This document shows positions 45,941 through 54,733 of a stretch of 64,000 nt of DNA, piece after piece. Every line of letters begins with the position of its first letter. The stretch's first letter is position 1. The notes under the pieces are model-generated. The model searched no databases, was not told the DNA's origin, and saw only the letters and a program-made list of their open reading frames with translations. The position numbers and the translations under genes are program-made. Origin of the DNA: Paenarthrobacter nicotinovorans. GTDB lineage: Bacteria > Actinomycetota > Actinomycetes > Actinomycetales > Micrococcaceae. The stretch spans positions 3,100,001-3,164,000 of the forward strand of contig NZ_CP089293.1 of NCBI RefSeq assembly GCF_021919345.1. Reading direction: 5' to 3'.

Positions 45941-48079
45941 ATGTCCTTGAACAACCCTGACTTGGTGAAACGTTCAACCGAATCTCCCGGAATCTCCCGG
46001 CGTGGATTCCTTGGCACGGCAGCGGCAGCGACGGCGCTGGCGGCAGCCGGATCACTGCTTCCCCCCTCCGTGCAGGCGGCAATGGCCAGGCCAACCCCGC
46101 CGGGGAGCCTGCAATCCATCAAGCACGTGATCGTGCTGATGCAGGAGAACCGCTCCTTTGACCACTACTTCGGTTCGCTCCGCGGAGTCCGGGGTTACGG
46201 CGACCATTCCGTCACCCGGCTGCCCAACGGAAAATCCATGTTCGAACAGCCACGCGCCACCGGGGAAACCGTCCTGCCGTTCTCCCTGCGCAAGGCAGCC
46301 GAACTCGCGGGACGACCCGGAACCGACATCCAATACCTGGGCGACCTCGACCATTCCTTCAAAGGGACCACCCGGGCGTGGAACGACGGCTGGTGCGATC
46401 AGTGGATTCCTGCCAAGAGCGCATCCACCATGACCTTCTACGAGCGCCAGGACATCCCGCTGCAATACGAGCTCGCAGACACCTTCACCATTTGCGACGC
46501 CTACCATTGCTCCGTCAACGGCTCCACCAATCCCAACCGCAACTACCTCTGGAGCGGTACCACCGGCAAGGAGCCCGGCACGAACAACCGGGCTGTGACC
46601 AATGCGGCCTACGGCTATGACCACGGCGGCTACGACTGGACCACCTACCCTGAACGGCTGGAACAGGCCGGGGTCTCATGGAGGATCTACCAGGACTGGG
46701 ACAACTTCACGGACAACGCCGTGGAGTACTTCCAGACCTTCAAAGTGATCGGGCGGAAGATGCTGGCCTCGGTTGACGGCAAGCTGCGCACCACCGAGGA
46801 GTTCTACGACCAACTGGCAGGCAAGACGGCCGACGAGCAGGAGCGCCTCCTGGCCCAGCTGGAGAAGGGCCGCGCCACCCTCACGGAGGCCGAAAGGTCG
46901 CTCTTCGACAAAGCCATGTGGCGTGGCCGCCCGGACACCCTCCTGGAACGGCTCAGCGCCGACATCACCTCAGGCACCCTCCCCCAGGTCAGCTGGTTGG
47001 TACCGTCGGCCGCCGACTCCGAACATCCCGGAGCCTCGACACCGGTGGGCAGCGCAAACTTCGTCTACCGCCTCCTGGATACGGTAGCGAGCAACCCCGA
47101 GACCTGGGACAGCACCGCGATCTTCCTCAACTTCGACGAAAACGATGGCTACTTCGACCACGTCCCGCCACCCGTCCAGCCGCGGCCGTCAACAGGCGAA
47201 TCCGCCGACTGGACCACGGCGCTGCCCATCGGGCTGGGTCCACGGGTACCCATGACGGTGGTCTCCCCCTGGACGGTGGGTGGCTATGTCAGCTCCGAAA
47301 TCTTCGACCACACCTCAGTCCTTCGCTTCCTCGAACGCTGGACCGGTGTGCAGGAACCCAATATCTCTCCCTGGCGCCGGGAAGTCTGCGGCGACCTGAC
47401 CGGCGTCTTCAATTTCAGCTCGCCAGGTAAGCCGCCGGTTCTGGACCACCCAGCATCCGTGCCCGCCAAGATCAGCCGTTGGCGGCCCACCCCACCCGCC
47501 GTCCAAGTGGCGCCGATCCAGGAAAGTGGCACGCGCCCGGCCAGGCCCCTCCCCTACCGCCCGCAGGTTTCGGCCGCTGTGCTGCCCGGCAAAATCACCC
47601 TGGCACTGGGGAACTCAGGCACCCGGTCGACCCATTTCGCCATCTACGGTTACGCCGGCGAAGTCACGGAGCCACGGCATGTGGACGTCCTCGGGAATGC
47701 CACGGTGGAGCTCGCGCCTGCCTCAGGCGGGTTCGACGTCGTCGTCACCGGCCCCAACCGTTTCCAGTACGAACTGAAGGGAACGACGGCGGGCGCGGCC
47801 TCCGGCGTCGACGTTTCAGTCAACGGACGTCGCGGCAACAAGGCCGTGGAACTGGAAGTGCGCAACAACGGCAAGGCCACAGTGACCCTGATTCTGAAGT
47901 CGCTGCAGTACGCACAGGGCCACGAAAGTGTGAAGCTCAAAGCCGGGCACTCGAAGAAGATCGGCTGGGAAACCTTGAACGGTTGGTATGACCTGGAGGT
48001 CACCGCAGCCGAGGACGCTACGTTCCGACGCCGGCTGACCGGTCGCCAGGAAGACGGACAGGAAGGCATCTCCGGCTAA
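45941..48079 (+). CDS. Tat-exported phospholipase C (non-haemolytic, phosphocholine type)
   Basis: A 712-residue secreted phospholipase of the acid-phosphatase/alkaline-phosphatase-like family. The twin-arginine signal is ISRRGFLGTAAAATALAAAG (R20-R21). The catalytic domain contains VIVLMQENRSFDHYFGSLRGVRGYGD, DHSFKGTTRAWNDGWCDQW, CDAYHCSVNGSTNPNR and NFDENDGYFDHVPPP metal/active-site segments. Two repeated C-terminal beta domains of the PLC type (GKITLALGNSGTRSTHFAIY and the following) complete the usual 700-residue length. It would release phosphorylated head groups from phosphatidylcholine outside the cell. Confidence 0.93.
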   Translation: MSLNNPDLVKRSTESPGISRRGFLGTAAAATALAAAGSLLPPSVQAAMARPTPPGSLQSIKHVIVLMQENRSFDHYFGSLRGVRGYGDHSVTRLPNGKSMFEQPRATGETVLPFSLRKAAELAGRPGTDIQYLGDLDHSFKGTTRAWNDGWCDQWIPAKSASTMTFYERQDIPLQYELADTFTICDAYHCSVNGSTNPNRNYLWSGTTGKEPGTNNRAVTNAAYGYDHGGYDWTTYPERLEQAGVSWRIYQDWDNFTDNAVEYFQTFKVIGRKMLASVDGKLRTTEEFYDQLAGKTADEQERLLAQLEKGRATLTEAERSLFDKAMWRGRPDTLLERLSADITSGTLPQVSWLVPSAADSEHPGASTPVGSANFVYRLLDTVASNPETWDSTAIFLNFDENDGYFDHVPPPVQPRPSTGESADWTTALPIGLGPRVPMTVVSPWTVGGYVSSEIFDHTSVLRFLERWTGVQEPNISPWRREVCGDLTGVFNFSSPGKPPVLDHPASVPAKISRWRPTPPAVQVAPIQESGTRPARPLPYRPQVSAAVLPGKITLALGNSGTRSTHFAIYGYAGEVTEPRHVDVLGNATVELAPASGGFDVVVTGPNRFQYELKGTTAGAASGVDVSVNGRRGNKAVELEVRNNGKATVTLILKSLQYAQGHESVKLKAGHSKKIGWETLNGWYDLEVTAAEDATFRRRLTGRQEDGQEGISG

Positions 48080-48169
48080 CGGACGATTGGCGCATCCTGC
48101 CCTTGTCCTGCCTCCTCACCGCAAAAGGGTGTGGCGGCGGGCAAGGGCGGGGTGCCCTGCGTGGAGGGG

Positions 48170-49456
48170 TCAGCGCTGTTTCAGGCTGGTTCCACCGGGA
48201 ACCAGTCCGGCCCGGGACGGGTGGTACGCCAATGCCCAATAGACCATCATCGCGATCCCGCACACCACGCCCAGGCTCGACACCATGAGTTGCCACTGGG
48301 TCTGGGGGTCTTTGCCCCATTCGGCAGCGCCCGCCCACACGGCCAGGTTCTTGGGCGTCATGTAAAAGGCAACCGTGGAGCACGCCACAATGACCCACCC
48401 CGCGAGTCGCATCCGGCCGTTGCGGGACGGCACCCGGTGCATCGCAAAGGCCATGCTGGGCAGGGCAACGGCAACCCAAACCCAGTGATGCGACCACGAC
48501 ACCGGACTGATCAGGAGCATCAGGACGGCTGTGGCGGATACTGCCACGAAATTCTCATCTACAGCCACCGACCACTTGATGATGAGGCCGGCGACGACCA
48601 CCAGGGCCAAGGACAGCACCATCCACACCAGGTTGGTGACCGAAGAGTCCGGCATGCCGAAGTGGAGGAGCAGGCCCTTGACGGACAGATTGTCGACGTA
48701 GGCCGGTCCGCCGATCCGGCCGGTATCGGGAAGGATCTTGGTCCAGAAATCCAGCGAAGCCTGGGGCAGTACAGCCCAGGCCACCGCAATCGAACCAAAG
48801 AACCCGGCGGCCATCCACCCCAGGGCTTTGAAGTCGCGACGGACCAGGAAGTACAAACCAAAGGCCAGAGGAGTGAGCTTCACCCCGGCAGCCAGGCCGA
48901 TCAGCAAACCCGCAGGCCACCGGATGGCACCCGCACGGGCTTTCCCGTACAGGGCGAAGTCAGCCAGGATCACACCCATCAGGATGATGTTGATCTGCCC
49001 GAAGACGAACGTGTCACGCCACGGGCCCAGGAACAGAATGGCACCGGTTCCCAGCAGCGCCGTAGTCCTGAAACGGTAATCGGAAAAAGCCTCCCGCCAG
49101 GTCTTGAGGCCGAAGTAGTGTCTGGCCAGCCAGGCGGCCACAATGGCGGCACCGGCAAGGGCCACCAGAATGAAAACCATACTGGCCGCGAAGAACCCCA
49201 GCGCCGCCAGCCCGGCAAAGAGCAGGGCGGCGAACGGCGGATAGGTAAACGGCAATCCATCACGGATGGCGTAGAGGTCACCGCCCTCCATGACTTTGCC
49301 GCCGCCGTAGAAGTAAACCTCGAAGTCGTTCAGTGCGGGCTCGTAGTATGCGTACAGGAAGCACACTGCCACCACGAGGGCCACGGCTGCTGCCACCGTG
49401 AGGATCCAGCCCCGTTTGGTGGTGGAAGCCACCATCTGTGAAGGAGAAGCCGCCAT
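48170..49456 (-). CDS. GT87-family membrane glycosyltransferase, paralogue
   Basis: A 428-residue polytopic protein with the same signatures as the enzyme at 34-35.4 kb: NDFEVYFYGGGKVMEGGDLYAIRDGLPFTYPPFAALLF, and VLLFGPWRDTFVFGQINIILM-like mid-section. It is thought to transfer a sugar from a polyprenyl phosphate on the periplasmic side. ATG 49456 is chosen because it lies one base after the metB stop (TGACATG), suggesting coupled translation; downstream ATG 49435 and upstream ATG 49492 are alternatives. Confidence 0.85.
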   Translation of the reverse strand: MAASPSQMVASTTKRGWILTVAAAVALVVAVCFLYAYYEPALNDFEVYFYGGGKVMEGGDLYAIRDGLPFTYPPFAALLFAGLAALGFFAASMVFILVALAGAAIVAAWLARHYFGLKTWREAFSDYRFRTTALLGTGAILFLGPWRDTFVFGQINIILMGVILADFALYGKARAGAIRWPAGLLIGLAAGVKLTPLAFGLYFLVRRDFKALGWMAAGFFGSIAVAWAVLPQASLDFWTKILPDTGRIGGPAYVDNLSVKGLLLHFGMPDSSVTNLVWMVLSLALVVVAGLIIKWSVAVDENFVAVSATAVLMLLISPVSWSHHWVWVAVALPSMAFAMHRVPSRNGRMRLAGWVIVACSTVAFYMTPKNLAVWAGAAEWGKDPQTQWQLMVSSLGVVCGIAMMVYWALAYHPSRAGLVPGGTSLKQR

Positions 49457-49457
49457 G

Positions 49458-50627
49458 TCAGCCGTTGCTGATCTTGGCGAAAGCTTGTTCAAGATCCGCG
49501 ATCAGGTCCTCGGCTTCCTCGATGCCGCAGGACAGGCGCAGGAGGTTGACGGGGACAGCCAGTTCCGTACCCTTCACGGAAGCATGCGTCATTTCCGACG
49601 GGTAGTTCATGAGGGACTCGATGCCGCCCAGCGATTCGGCAAGTGTGAATACGGACGTGTTCTCGGCAACGGTCCGCGCTGCGGCCTCTCCACCCTTGAA
49701 CTGCACGGAGACCATGCCGCCGAACTTCTTCATCTGCTTCGCGGCAAGCTCATGGCCGGGGTGGTCCGGCAGGCCCGGGTACAGCACAGCTTCCACCTCC
49801 GGACGCTGCAGCAGCCACTCGGCCACGGCCTGGCCGTTGTCACTGTGGCGGTCCATGCGGACACCCAGGGTCTTCAAGCCACGGGTGGTCAGGAAGGCGT
49901 CCATGGGACCGGAAACGGCGCCCACGGCAAACTGGATGAAGCCGATCTTTTCGGCCAGTTCGGCGTCCTTGACCACAATGGCGCCGCCCACGACGTCGGA
50001 GTGCCCGCCAATGTACTTGGTGGTCGAGTGGACCACGACGTCGGCGCCCAGGGCGAGCGGGGTCTGCAGGTAGGGAGACGCAAAGGTGTTGTCGACCACC
50101 AGGAGGGCCCCGGCGTCGTGCGCCACGGCGGCGAGCGCCGCGATGTCGGTGATCTTCATCATCGGGTTGGAGGGCGTCTCAACCCACACCATGCGGGTCT
50201 TATTCGCGGCAACCGCGGCAGCAACGGCGTCGAGGTCTGACATGTCCACCGGGGTGTTTCCGATGCCCCAGTCGCCGAGCACGCGGTTGATGAGCCGGTA
50301 GGTGCCACCGTAGGCGTCGTTGCCAAGAACGATGTGGTCACCGGGACGGGCCACGGCACGGATCAGGGAGTCTTCCGCGGCGAGTCCGGAACCGAAGGAG
50401 AATGCGGCTGAGCCACCTTCCAGGGCTGCCAGTTGTTCCTGGAGGGCATCGCGGGTGGGGTTGCCGCCGCGGCCGTACTCATAGCCCGAACGCAGGTTGC
50501 CAATCCCGTCCTGGGCGTAGGTTGAGCTGAAGTGCAGGGGCGGGACAACCGCGCCGGTGCGGGGTTCGAAGGCCTGTCCGGCGTGGACAGCGCGCGTGTT
50601 GAACCCGGCGTTGGTGTTGGCAGACAT
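49458..50627 (-). CDS. metB: cystathionine gamma-synthase
   Basis: PLP enzyme of 389 residues in the Cys/Met metabolism family, joining O-succinyl- or O-acetylhomoserine with cysteine. Motifs: YEYGRGGNPTRDALQEQLAALEGG, the PLP-Lys site VVHSTTKYIGGHSDVVGG and SLGGIESLMNYPSEMTH. ATG 50627 has AGAGGAG upstream. Being immediately downstream of cbs, it could work as gamma-lyase in reverse transsulfuration; sequence cannot separate synthase from lyase with certainty. Confidence 0.9.
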   Translation of the reverse strand: MSANTNAGFNTRAVHAGQAFEPRTGAVVPPLHFSSTYAQDGIGNLRSGYEYGRGGNPTRDALQEQLAALEGGSAAFSFGSGLAAEDSLIRAVARPGDHIVLGNDAYGGTYRLINRVLGDWGIGNTPVDMSDLDAVAAAVAANKTRMVWVETPSNPMMKITDIAALAAVAHDAGALLVVDNTFASPYLQTPLALGADVVVHSTTKYIGGHSDVVGGAIVVKDAELAEKIGFIQFAVGAVSGPMDAFLTTRGLKTLGVRMDRHSDNGQAVAEWLLQRPEVEAVLYPGLPDHPGHELAAKQMKKFGGMVSVQFKGGEAAARTVAENTSVFTLAESLGGIESLMNYPSEMTHASVKGTELAVPVNLLRLSCGIEEAEDLIADLEQAFAKISNG

Positions 50628-50674
50628 GGAAGCTCCTCTTTGTTCGTTCAACGGTATGGATGAAGCGGGGCGCT

Positions 50675-52060
50675 TCAGTTGCTCAGGTAGGCGAGAAGGT
50701 CGTGGCGGGTCAGGATGCCCACCGGCGCGCCGGCGAAAGTCACCATGACGGTATCGACGTCGGACAGCAGCTCGCGCGCGGCAGAAATGGTCTCCAATGA
50801 GCCGATCACCGGGAGACGCTCCCCCATGTGCTCTGCGATCTTGTCCGTGAGCTTCGCTTCACCCCGGAACAGCTTGCTGGTGAGGCTTCGCTCGTCCACC
50901 GCGCCCAGGACTTCGCCCATCACCACCGGGGGCTCCTGCGAGAGGACCGGGATGTGCGAGACGCCGAATTCGTTCATGATGTTGATGACGTCGCGGACGG
51001 ACTCGTTGGGGTGGATATGGACCAGGTCCGGCATTTCTCCCGTCTTGGATTTGAGCACCTCGCCCACGGAAGCTTCTTCGCCCCCGGAAAGGAAGCCGTA
51101 GGAGCGCATCCACTGGTCGTTGAAGATCTTGGCAAGGTAGCCACGGCCAGAGTCAGGAAGGATGACCACCACCACGGCGGACTCGTCCAGGTCCTTGGCA
51201 GCCTGCAGCGCAGCCACCACCGCCATACCCGAGGAACCGCCCACCAGGAGGCCCTCTTCCCTTGCCAGGCGGCGGGTCATGGCGAAGGAATCGGCATCCG
51301 AAACAGCAATGACGTCATCCGGGACGGCACGATCGTAATTGGCGGGCCACATGTCTTCGCCCACGCCTTCGACGAAGTAAGGACGGCCGGTACCGCCGGA
51401 GTAGACCGAACCTTCCGGGTCCGCGCCGATGATCTTGACCGGGCCGCCGTCGGACTCCGGCCGGTCAGCCGAAACCTGCTTGAGGTACCGCCCGGTGCCG
51501 GTGATGGTGCCGCCGGTCCCGGCTCCGATCACCACGTGCGTGACGCGGCCATCGGTGTCGTTCCAGATTTCAGGGCCGGTGGACTCGAAGTGGCTGCCGG
51601 GGGCGGCCGGATTGGAGAACTGGTCCGGCTTGAAGGCATCCGGGATTTCTTTGACCAGGCGGTCAGAGACACCGTAGTAACTTTGCGGGCTGTCAGGAGC
51701 CACGGCGGTGGGGGTCACCACCACGTCGGCGCCGTACGCCTTCAGGACAGCACGCTTGTCCTCGCCCACCTTGTCCGGGACCACGAAAACGCACTTGTAG
51801 CCCTTCTGCTGGGCGACGAGGGCCAGCCCTACGCCCGTGTTGCCCGACGTCGGCTCTACGATGGTTCCGCCCGGCTTGAGGCGTCCGTCTTTCTCGGCCT
51901 CTTCAATCATCTTCACGGCGATCCGATCCTTGATGGATCCGCCGGGATTGATGTATTCGAGCTTGACCAGGACCGTGGCCCTGATCCCGTCCGTAACGTG
52001 GTTGAGCTTGATGAGCGGCGTGTTGCCGATGAGGTCCAACACGGACTGGGCGTACTTCAT
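50675..52060 (-). CDS. cbs: cystathionine beta-synthase
   Basis: PLP enzyme of 461 residues that condenses homocysteine with serine (or acetylserine) to cystathionine. The PLP-Lys is K44 in NPGGSIKDRIA, followed by TSGNTGVGLALV and the GAGTGGTITGTGRYLK phosphate-binding loop. A C-terminal regulatory pair of CBS domains (about 335-460; VHIHPNESVRDVINIM, then ITEHMGERLPVI-like and TVMVTFAGAPVGILTRHDLL) is retained. Upstream of metB by 47 bases on the same strand, the two complete a transsulfuration pair. Confidence 0.93.
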   Translation of the reverse strand: MKYAQSVLDLIGNTPLIKLNHVTDGIRATVLVKLEYINPGGSIKDRIAVKMIEEAEKDGRLKPGGTIVEPTSGNTGVGLALVAQQKGYKCVFVVPDKVGEDKRAVLKAYGADVVVTPTAVAPDSPQSYYGVSDRLVKEIPDAFKPDQFSNPAAPGSHFESTGPEIWNDTDGRVTHVVIGAGTGGTITGTGRYLKQVSADRPESDGGPVKIIGADPEGSVYSGGTGRPYFVEGVGEDMWPANYDRAVPDDVIAVSDADSFAMTRRLAREEGLLVGGSSGMAVVAALQAAKDLDESAVVVVILPDSGRGYLAKIFNDQWMRSYGFLSGGEEASVGEVLKSKTGEMPDLVHIHPNESVRDVINIMNEFGVSHIPVLSQEPPVVMGEVLGAVDERSLTSKLFRGEAKLTDKIAEHMGERLPVIGSLETISAARELLSDVDTVMVTFAGAPVGILTRHDLLAYLSN

Positions 52061-52105
52061 AGATACAAAGTTACCGCCTGCCCGCTTTGGGGCCGGACCG
52101 GCCGG

Positions 52106-52498
52106 CTAGCTCGCTGCCGATGGATCGGTCTGCCACACACCCATCACGTTGCCCTCGGTGTCCTTGAAGTAGCCGTACCACCCCATGCCGGGTATCGGGT
52201 TCTTGGCCTGGACTACCGACCCTCCGGCGGACTCGACCTGCCCCAAAGCTGCGTCAATGTCGTCGACGTCGATGGTCAGGACGGGTGTCTTCAGCGCATC
52301 AGTCCTCGGGAACAGCGCGCCGTTGATGGCGCCCGGTTCCTTCGGCGTGCCCGTCTGTTCATCGGAGGGAGCCGTGAGCGCGATGGTGTAATCCATCCCT
52401 TGCATGGGGCTCAGGTTCCACCCGAAAGTAGTCCGGTAGAAGTTGTTGGCCCGTTCGGTGTCTTCTGTGGGAATCTCAAAATGCACTATGGCGGCCAT
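52106..52498 (-). CDS. VOC-family (glyoxalase-fold) protein
   Basis: A 130-residue vicinal-oxygen-chelate protein with the two beta-alpha-beta modules expected: VHFEIPTEDTERANNFYRTTFGW and LTIDVDDIDAALGQVESAGG followed by GYFKDTEGNVMGVWQTD. Metal-ligand candidates are His6, Glu53-region and Glu at the C-terminal module. Substrate unknown. ATG 52498 has CGAGGAG upstream; earlier codons in the frame lack coding character. Confidence 0.85.
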   Translation of the reverse strand: MAAIVHFEIPTEDTERANNFYRTTFGWNLSPMQGMDYTIALTAPSDEQTGTPKEPGAINGALFPRTDALKTPVLTIDVDDIDAALGQVESAGGSVVQAKNPIPGMGWYGYFKDTEGNVMGVWQTDPSAAS

Positions 52499-52641
52499 GG
52501 CTGGCACTCCTCGTTTTTGGGGTTCTGTTCCCTGGTTCCGGCGCGGCCCACCCACGCCACAGCACGGAGTCTAGCCCCGGGCGGCCATCACTGAAAGAGG
52601 CTTTTGATGGGATTGTCAGCCCGGCGTGCGACCATGAAAAC

Positions 52642-53613
52642 ATGACCATCGCAGACGCCCCGCCCCTTGTGGCGGCCGCGGCAGATGCGGCCGTCAGATG
52701 GCATCCTGGAGCCCCCTTCCGTCTGGACCAAACCATGTTTCCGCTCATGCGCGGCAACGCGGATCCGTCCTTCGCCGCACACTCCAGCGGATTCTGGATG
52801 GCCTTCACGGCTGCCTCCGGCCCGGTGACGCTTCGGCTGTCCGGGGGTGGTTCCGGTTCCGATTCGTTCGTCGATGCCCAGGCATGGGGTCCGGGCGCAT
52901 CGGACGCAGTGGCCGGAGTGCCAAGATTGCTGGGCGCCGATGACGACTGGTCCGCTTTCGATGAACCCGCTTTCCACGCCACCCTCCCGCGCCGGGTCAC
53001 AGAAGCACGACGCCGGAACCTGGCCGTTCGCCTGCCCTCCACTGGCCGGGTGGTTGACTCCCTGGTGCCCACCATTTTGGAGCAAAAGGTCACCACTTTG
53101 GAGGCAAGGCGTGGCTACCGCTACTTGATGTACCGCTATGGAACGCCTGCTCCAGGCAAAGCGCCGGCCGGTCTCCTCGTTCCTCCCACGGCCCGGCAGT
53201 GGCTGGCCATTCCGTCATGGGAGTGGCACAAAGCCGGAGTTGGCCCGCAGCGTTCGGCGACGGTCATGCGGGCGCTGCAATCCGCCGTCGCGCTTGAACG
53301 TTTGGCGGCGCTGGATTCAGTGCAGGCCGGCGCCCGGATGCAGACGATTCCGGGGATCGGAGTGTGGACCGCGGCCGAGGTTGTCCAGCGGACCCACGGT
53401 TGCCCGGATTCAATCTCCGTCGGCGACTACCATCTGGCGTCCTATGTGGGCTACGCCCTGACCGGGCAGAAGACGGACGACGCCGGCATGATCGAACTGC
53501 TGGAACCGTGGCGCGGGCAGAGGCAACGCCTGGTGCGGATGTTGTATTTGAGCGGCTTCCGCAAGCCCACTTTCGGGCCCCGGATGACCGTCCAGGATCA
53601 CCGCCACCACTAA
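52642..53613 (+). CDS. DNA-3-methyladenine glycosylase II-like (AlkA family)
   Basis: A 323-residue HhH-GPD DNA glycosylase that removes alkylated bases. The helix-hairpin-helix is PGIGVWTAAEVVQRTHGCPD and the catalytic Asp is D262 in SISVGDYHL. An N-terminal domain of about 120 residues precedes the VPTILEQKVTTLEARRGYRYL helix. Divergent from the VOC gene. A hairpin shared with the convergent AbiEi-like gene begins four bases after the stop. Confidence 0.88.
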   Translation: MTIADAPPLVAAAADAAVRWHPGAPFRLDQTMFPLMRGNADPSFAAHSSGFWMAFTAASGPVTLRLSGGGSGSDSFVDAQAWGPGASDAVAGVPRLLGADDDWSAFDEPAFHATLPRRVTEARRRNLAVRLPSTGRVVDSLVPTILEQKVTTLEARRGYRYLMYRYGTPAPGKAPAGLLVPPTARQWLAIPSWEWHKAGVGPQRSATVMRALQSAVALERLAALDSVQAGARMQTIPGIGVWTAAEVVQRTHGCPDSISVGDYHLASYVGYALTGQKTDDAGMIELLEPWRGQRQRLVRMLYLSGFRKPTFGPRMTVQDHRHH

Positions 53614-53616
53614 AGC

Positions 53617-53677
53617 AACGCGGGGTCACTTATGGCCCATATTTCCCCCTTTTATGGGCCATAAGTGACCCCGCGTT
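53617..53677. terminator. 25-bp-arm hairpin, copy 1 (after alkA-like gene)
   Basis: Perfect 25-base arms (53617-53641 and 53653-53677) built on GGTCACTTATGGCCC, loop of 11 bases. It starts four bases after the glycosylase stop and ends four bases before the stop of the minus-strand AbiEi-like gene. An almost identical hairpin lies about 1 kb away, beyond the same gene. Confidence 0.75.
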
Positions 53678-53680
53678 GGC

Positions 53681-54601
53681 TTACAGGGCGCGGAGTTTCA
53701 CCGATCTGATGCGTGAGATCACTCCGGCGAACCCCTCCGCCAAGTCATCGGCGTTCACTTTGAAATACGACCACCCCGCGCTGAGGAACGCTTCATCACG
53801 CCGGTTGTCCCTTGACTGCTGTTCCCTGGAAAGGTGATGTCTGCCGTCGTACTGGATCGCGATCCGGAAGCGTCGATAGCCGAGATCGGCCGTCGGCGAC
53901 CACGGGTCCTCGAGATTCAGCGGCAATTGCAGTTCCGGTTCCGGAAGACCGGCGTCCCGCATAGCCAGGCGCAGGAACGTCTCAGGAAACGAGTCCGCGC
54001 CCACCCGCATTTCGTCCAACGCCAAACGCGCCTTCTCCACCCCTTGGAGGTTGGGATGTTGCCGGATGAGCAACCTCAATCCGGAACTATGGGCGTACGG
54101 CTCAGTACGCATCTCCAGGGCCGGCCTTGGCCGACGGATAAGTTGGTCGCCCATCGCGATCACATACGGAAGCGGCAACGACTTCGCCAAATCAAGCCAA
54201 GTTCTGGGGCGGACCGATACCGGAATGCCTTGGTGATCCATGACCTCGCCCGGAAAAACACGAACTCTGTGACCAGTTACACCGGCCCGTCGAACCCGGG
54301 GTAGTTCATGCGGCTTGCTCAAGTGCACCGTTTCGCCGTTCCCCATCCACGGCGGAAGCCCCAACCCGGTCAGTTCGGCCGCGGTTTCGTGCGAAACCCA
54401 GGCACCGGGGGTAGCTGCCGTAAGCACCCGAGCGCGCTCGAAGAGATCCGGATCTGTTTCCCTTGGCAGATAGATAAGCCGGCCGCCATCCTTGATGTCC
54501 TTTGCCCTAAGGCGTTTCCTGGGCACGCCCAAGGCGCGTGACTCATAGACGGTGAAAGGACGGGCGCCGAGGACCTCGGGCAAGGGACTGATGCGAACCA
54601 T
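53681..54601 (-). CDS. AbiEi-like protein with DUF559/Vsr-type C-terminus
   Basis: A 306-residue protein with no clear hydrophobic segment. The middle part (SHETAAELTGLGLPPWMGNGETVHLSKPHELPR, then RTWLDLAKSLPLPYVIAMGDQLIRR) resembles AbiEi-family proteins, and the last 100 residues have ADLGYRRFRIAIQYDGRHHL, FLSAGWSYFKV, a restriction-like fold in which the usual Glu is replaced by Gln (IAIQYDG). No toxin partner (AbiEii) is adjacent. An upstream TTG (54670) would extend it, but that region lies partly in the second hairpin, so ATG 54601 is preferred. Function unknown. Confidence 0.72.
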   Translation of the reverse strand: MVRISPLPEVLGARPFTVYESRALGVPRKRLRAKDIKDGGRLIYLPRETDPDLFERARVLTAATPGAWVSHETAAELTGLGLPPWMGNGETVHLSKPHELPRVRRAGVTGHRVRVFPGEVMDHQGIPVSVRPRTWLDLAKSLPLPYVIAMGDQLIRRPRPALEMRTEPYAHSSGLRLLIRQHPNLQGVEKARLALDEMRVGADSFPETFLRLAMRDAGLPEPELQLPLNLEDPWSPTADLGYRRFRIAIQYDGRHHLSREQQSRDNRRDEAFLSAGWSYFKVNADDLAEGFAGVISRIRSVKLRAL

Positions 54602-54668
54602 GCAATCCAGTGTCTCGGCAATGCGGCCATCGAATGGAGTTATCCACAGGTTGCCTCCCGACAACTGC

Positions 54669-54729
54669 AACGCGAGGTCACTTATGGCCCATAAATGGCG
54701 GAAACATGGGCCATAAGTGACCCCGCGTT
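54669..54729. terminator. 24-bp-arm hairpin, copy 2 (after acyl-CoA ligase gene)
   Basis: Arms 54669-54692 and 54706-54729 are the same GGTCACTTATGGCCCAT-containing sequence as copy 1 with one mismatch; only the loop differs. It begins 4 bases downstream of the acyl-CoA ligase stop on the minus strand. The two copies face the same way and bracket the AbiEi-like gene. Confidence 0.75.
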
Positions 54730-54733
54730 GGCT

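Noticed and set aside
48131..49441. 436-residue plus-strand open frame opposite GT87
   Set aside because: His/Gln/Gly-rich antisense of a hydrophobic membrane protein; typical artefact at high GC.
50828..52594. 588-residue plus-strand open frame opposite cbs
   Set aside because: Antisense shadow of the cystathionine beta-synthase and VOC genes; no start signal or domain.
53617..54729. Insertion sequence ends
   Set aside because: The two hairpin copies are direct, not inverted, repeats; there is no transposase and no target duplication visible. Kept as a finding about hairpins rather than called an IS.
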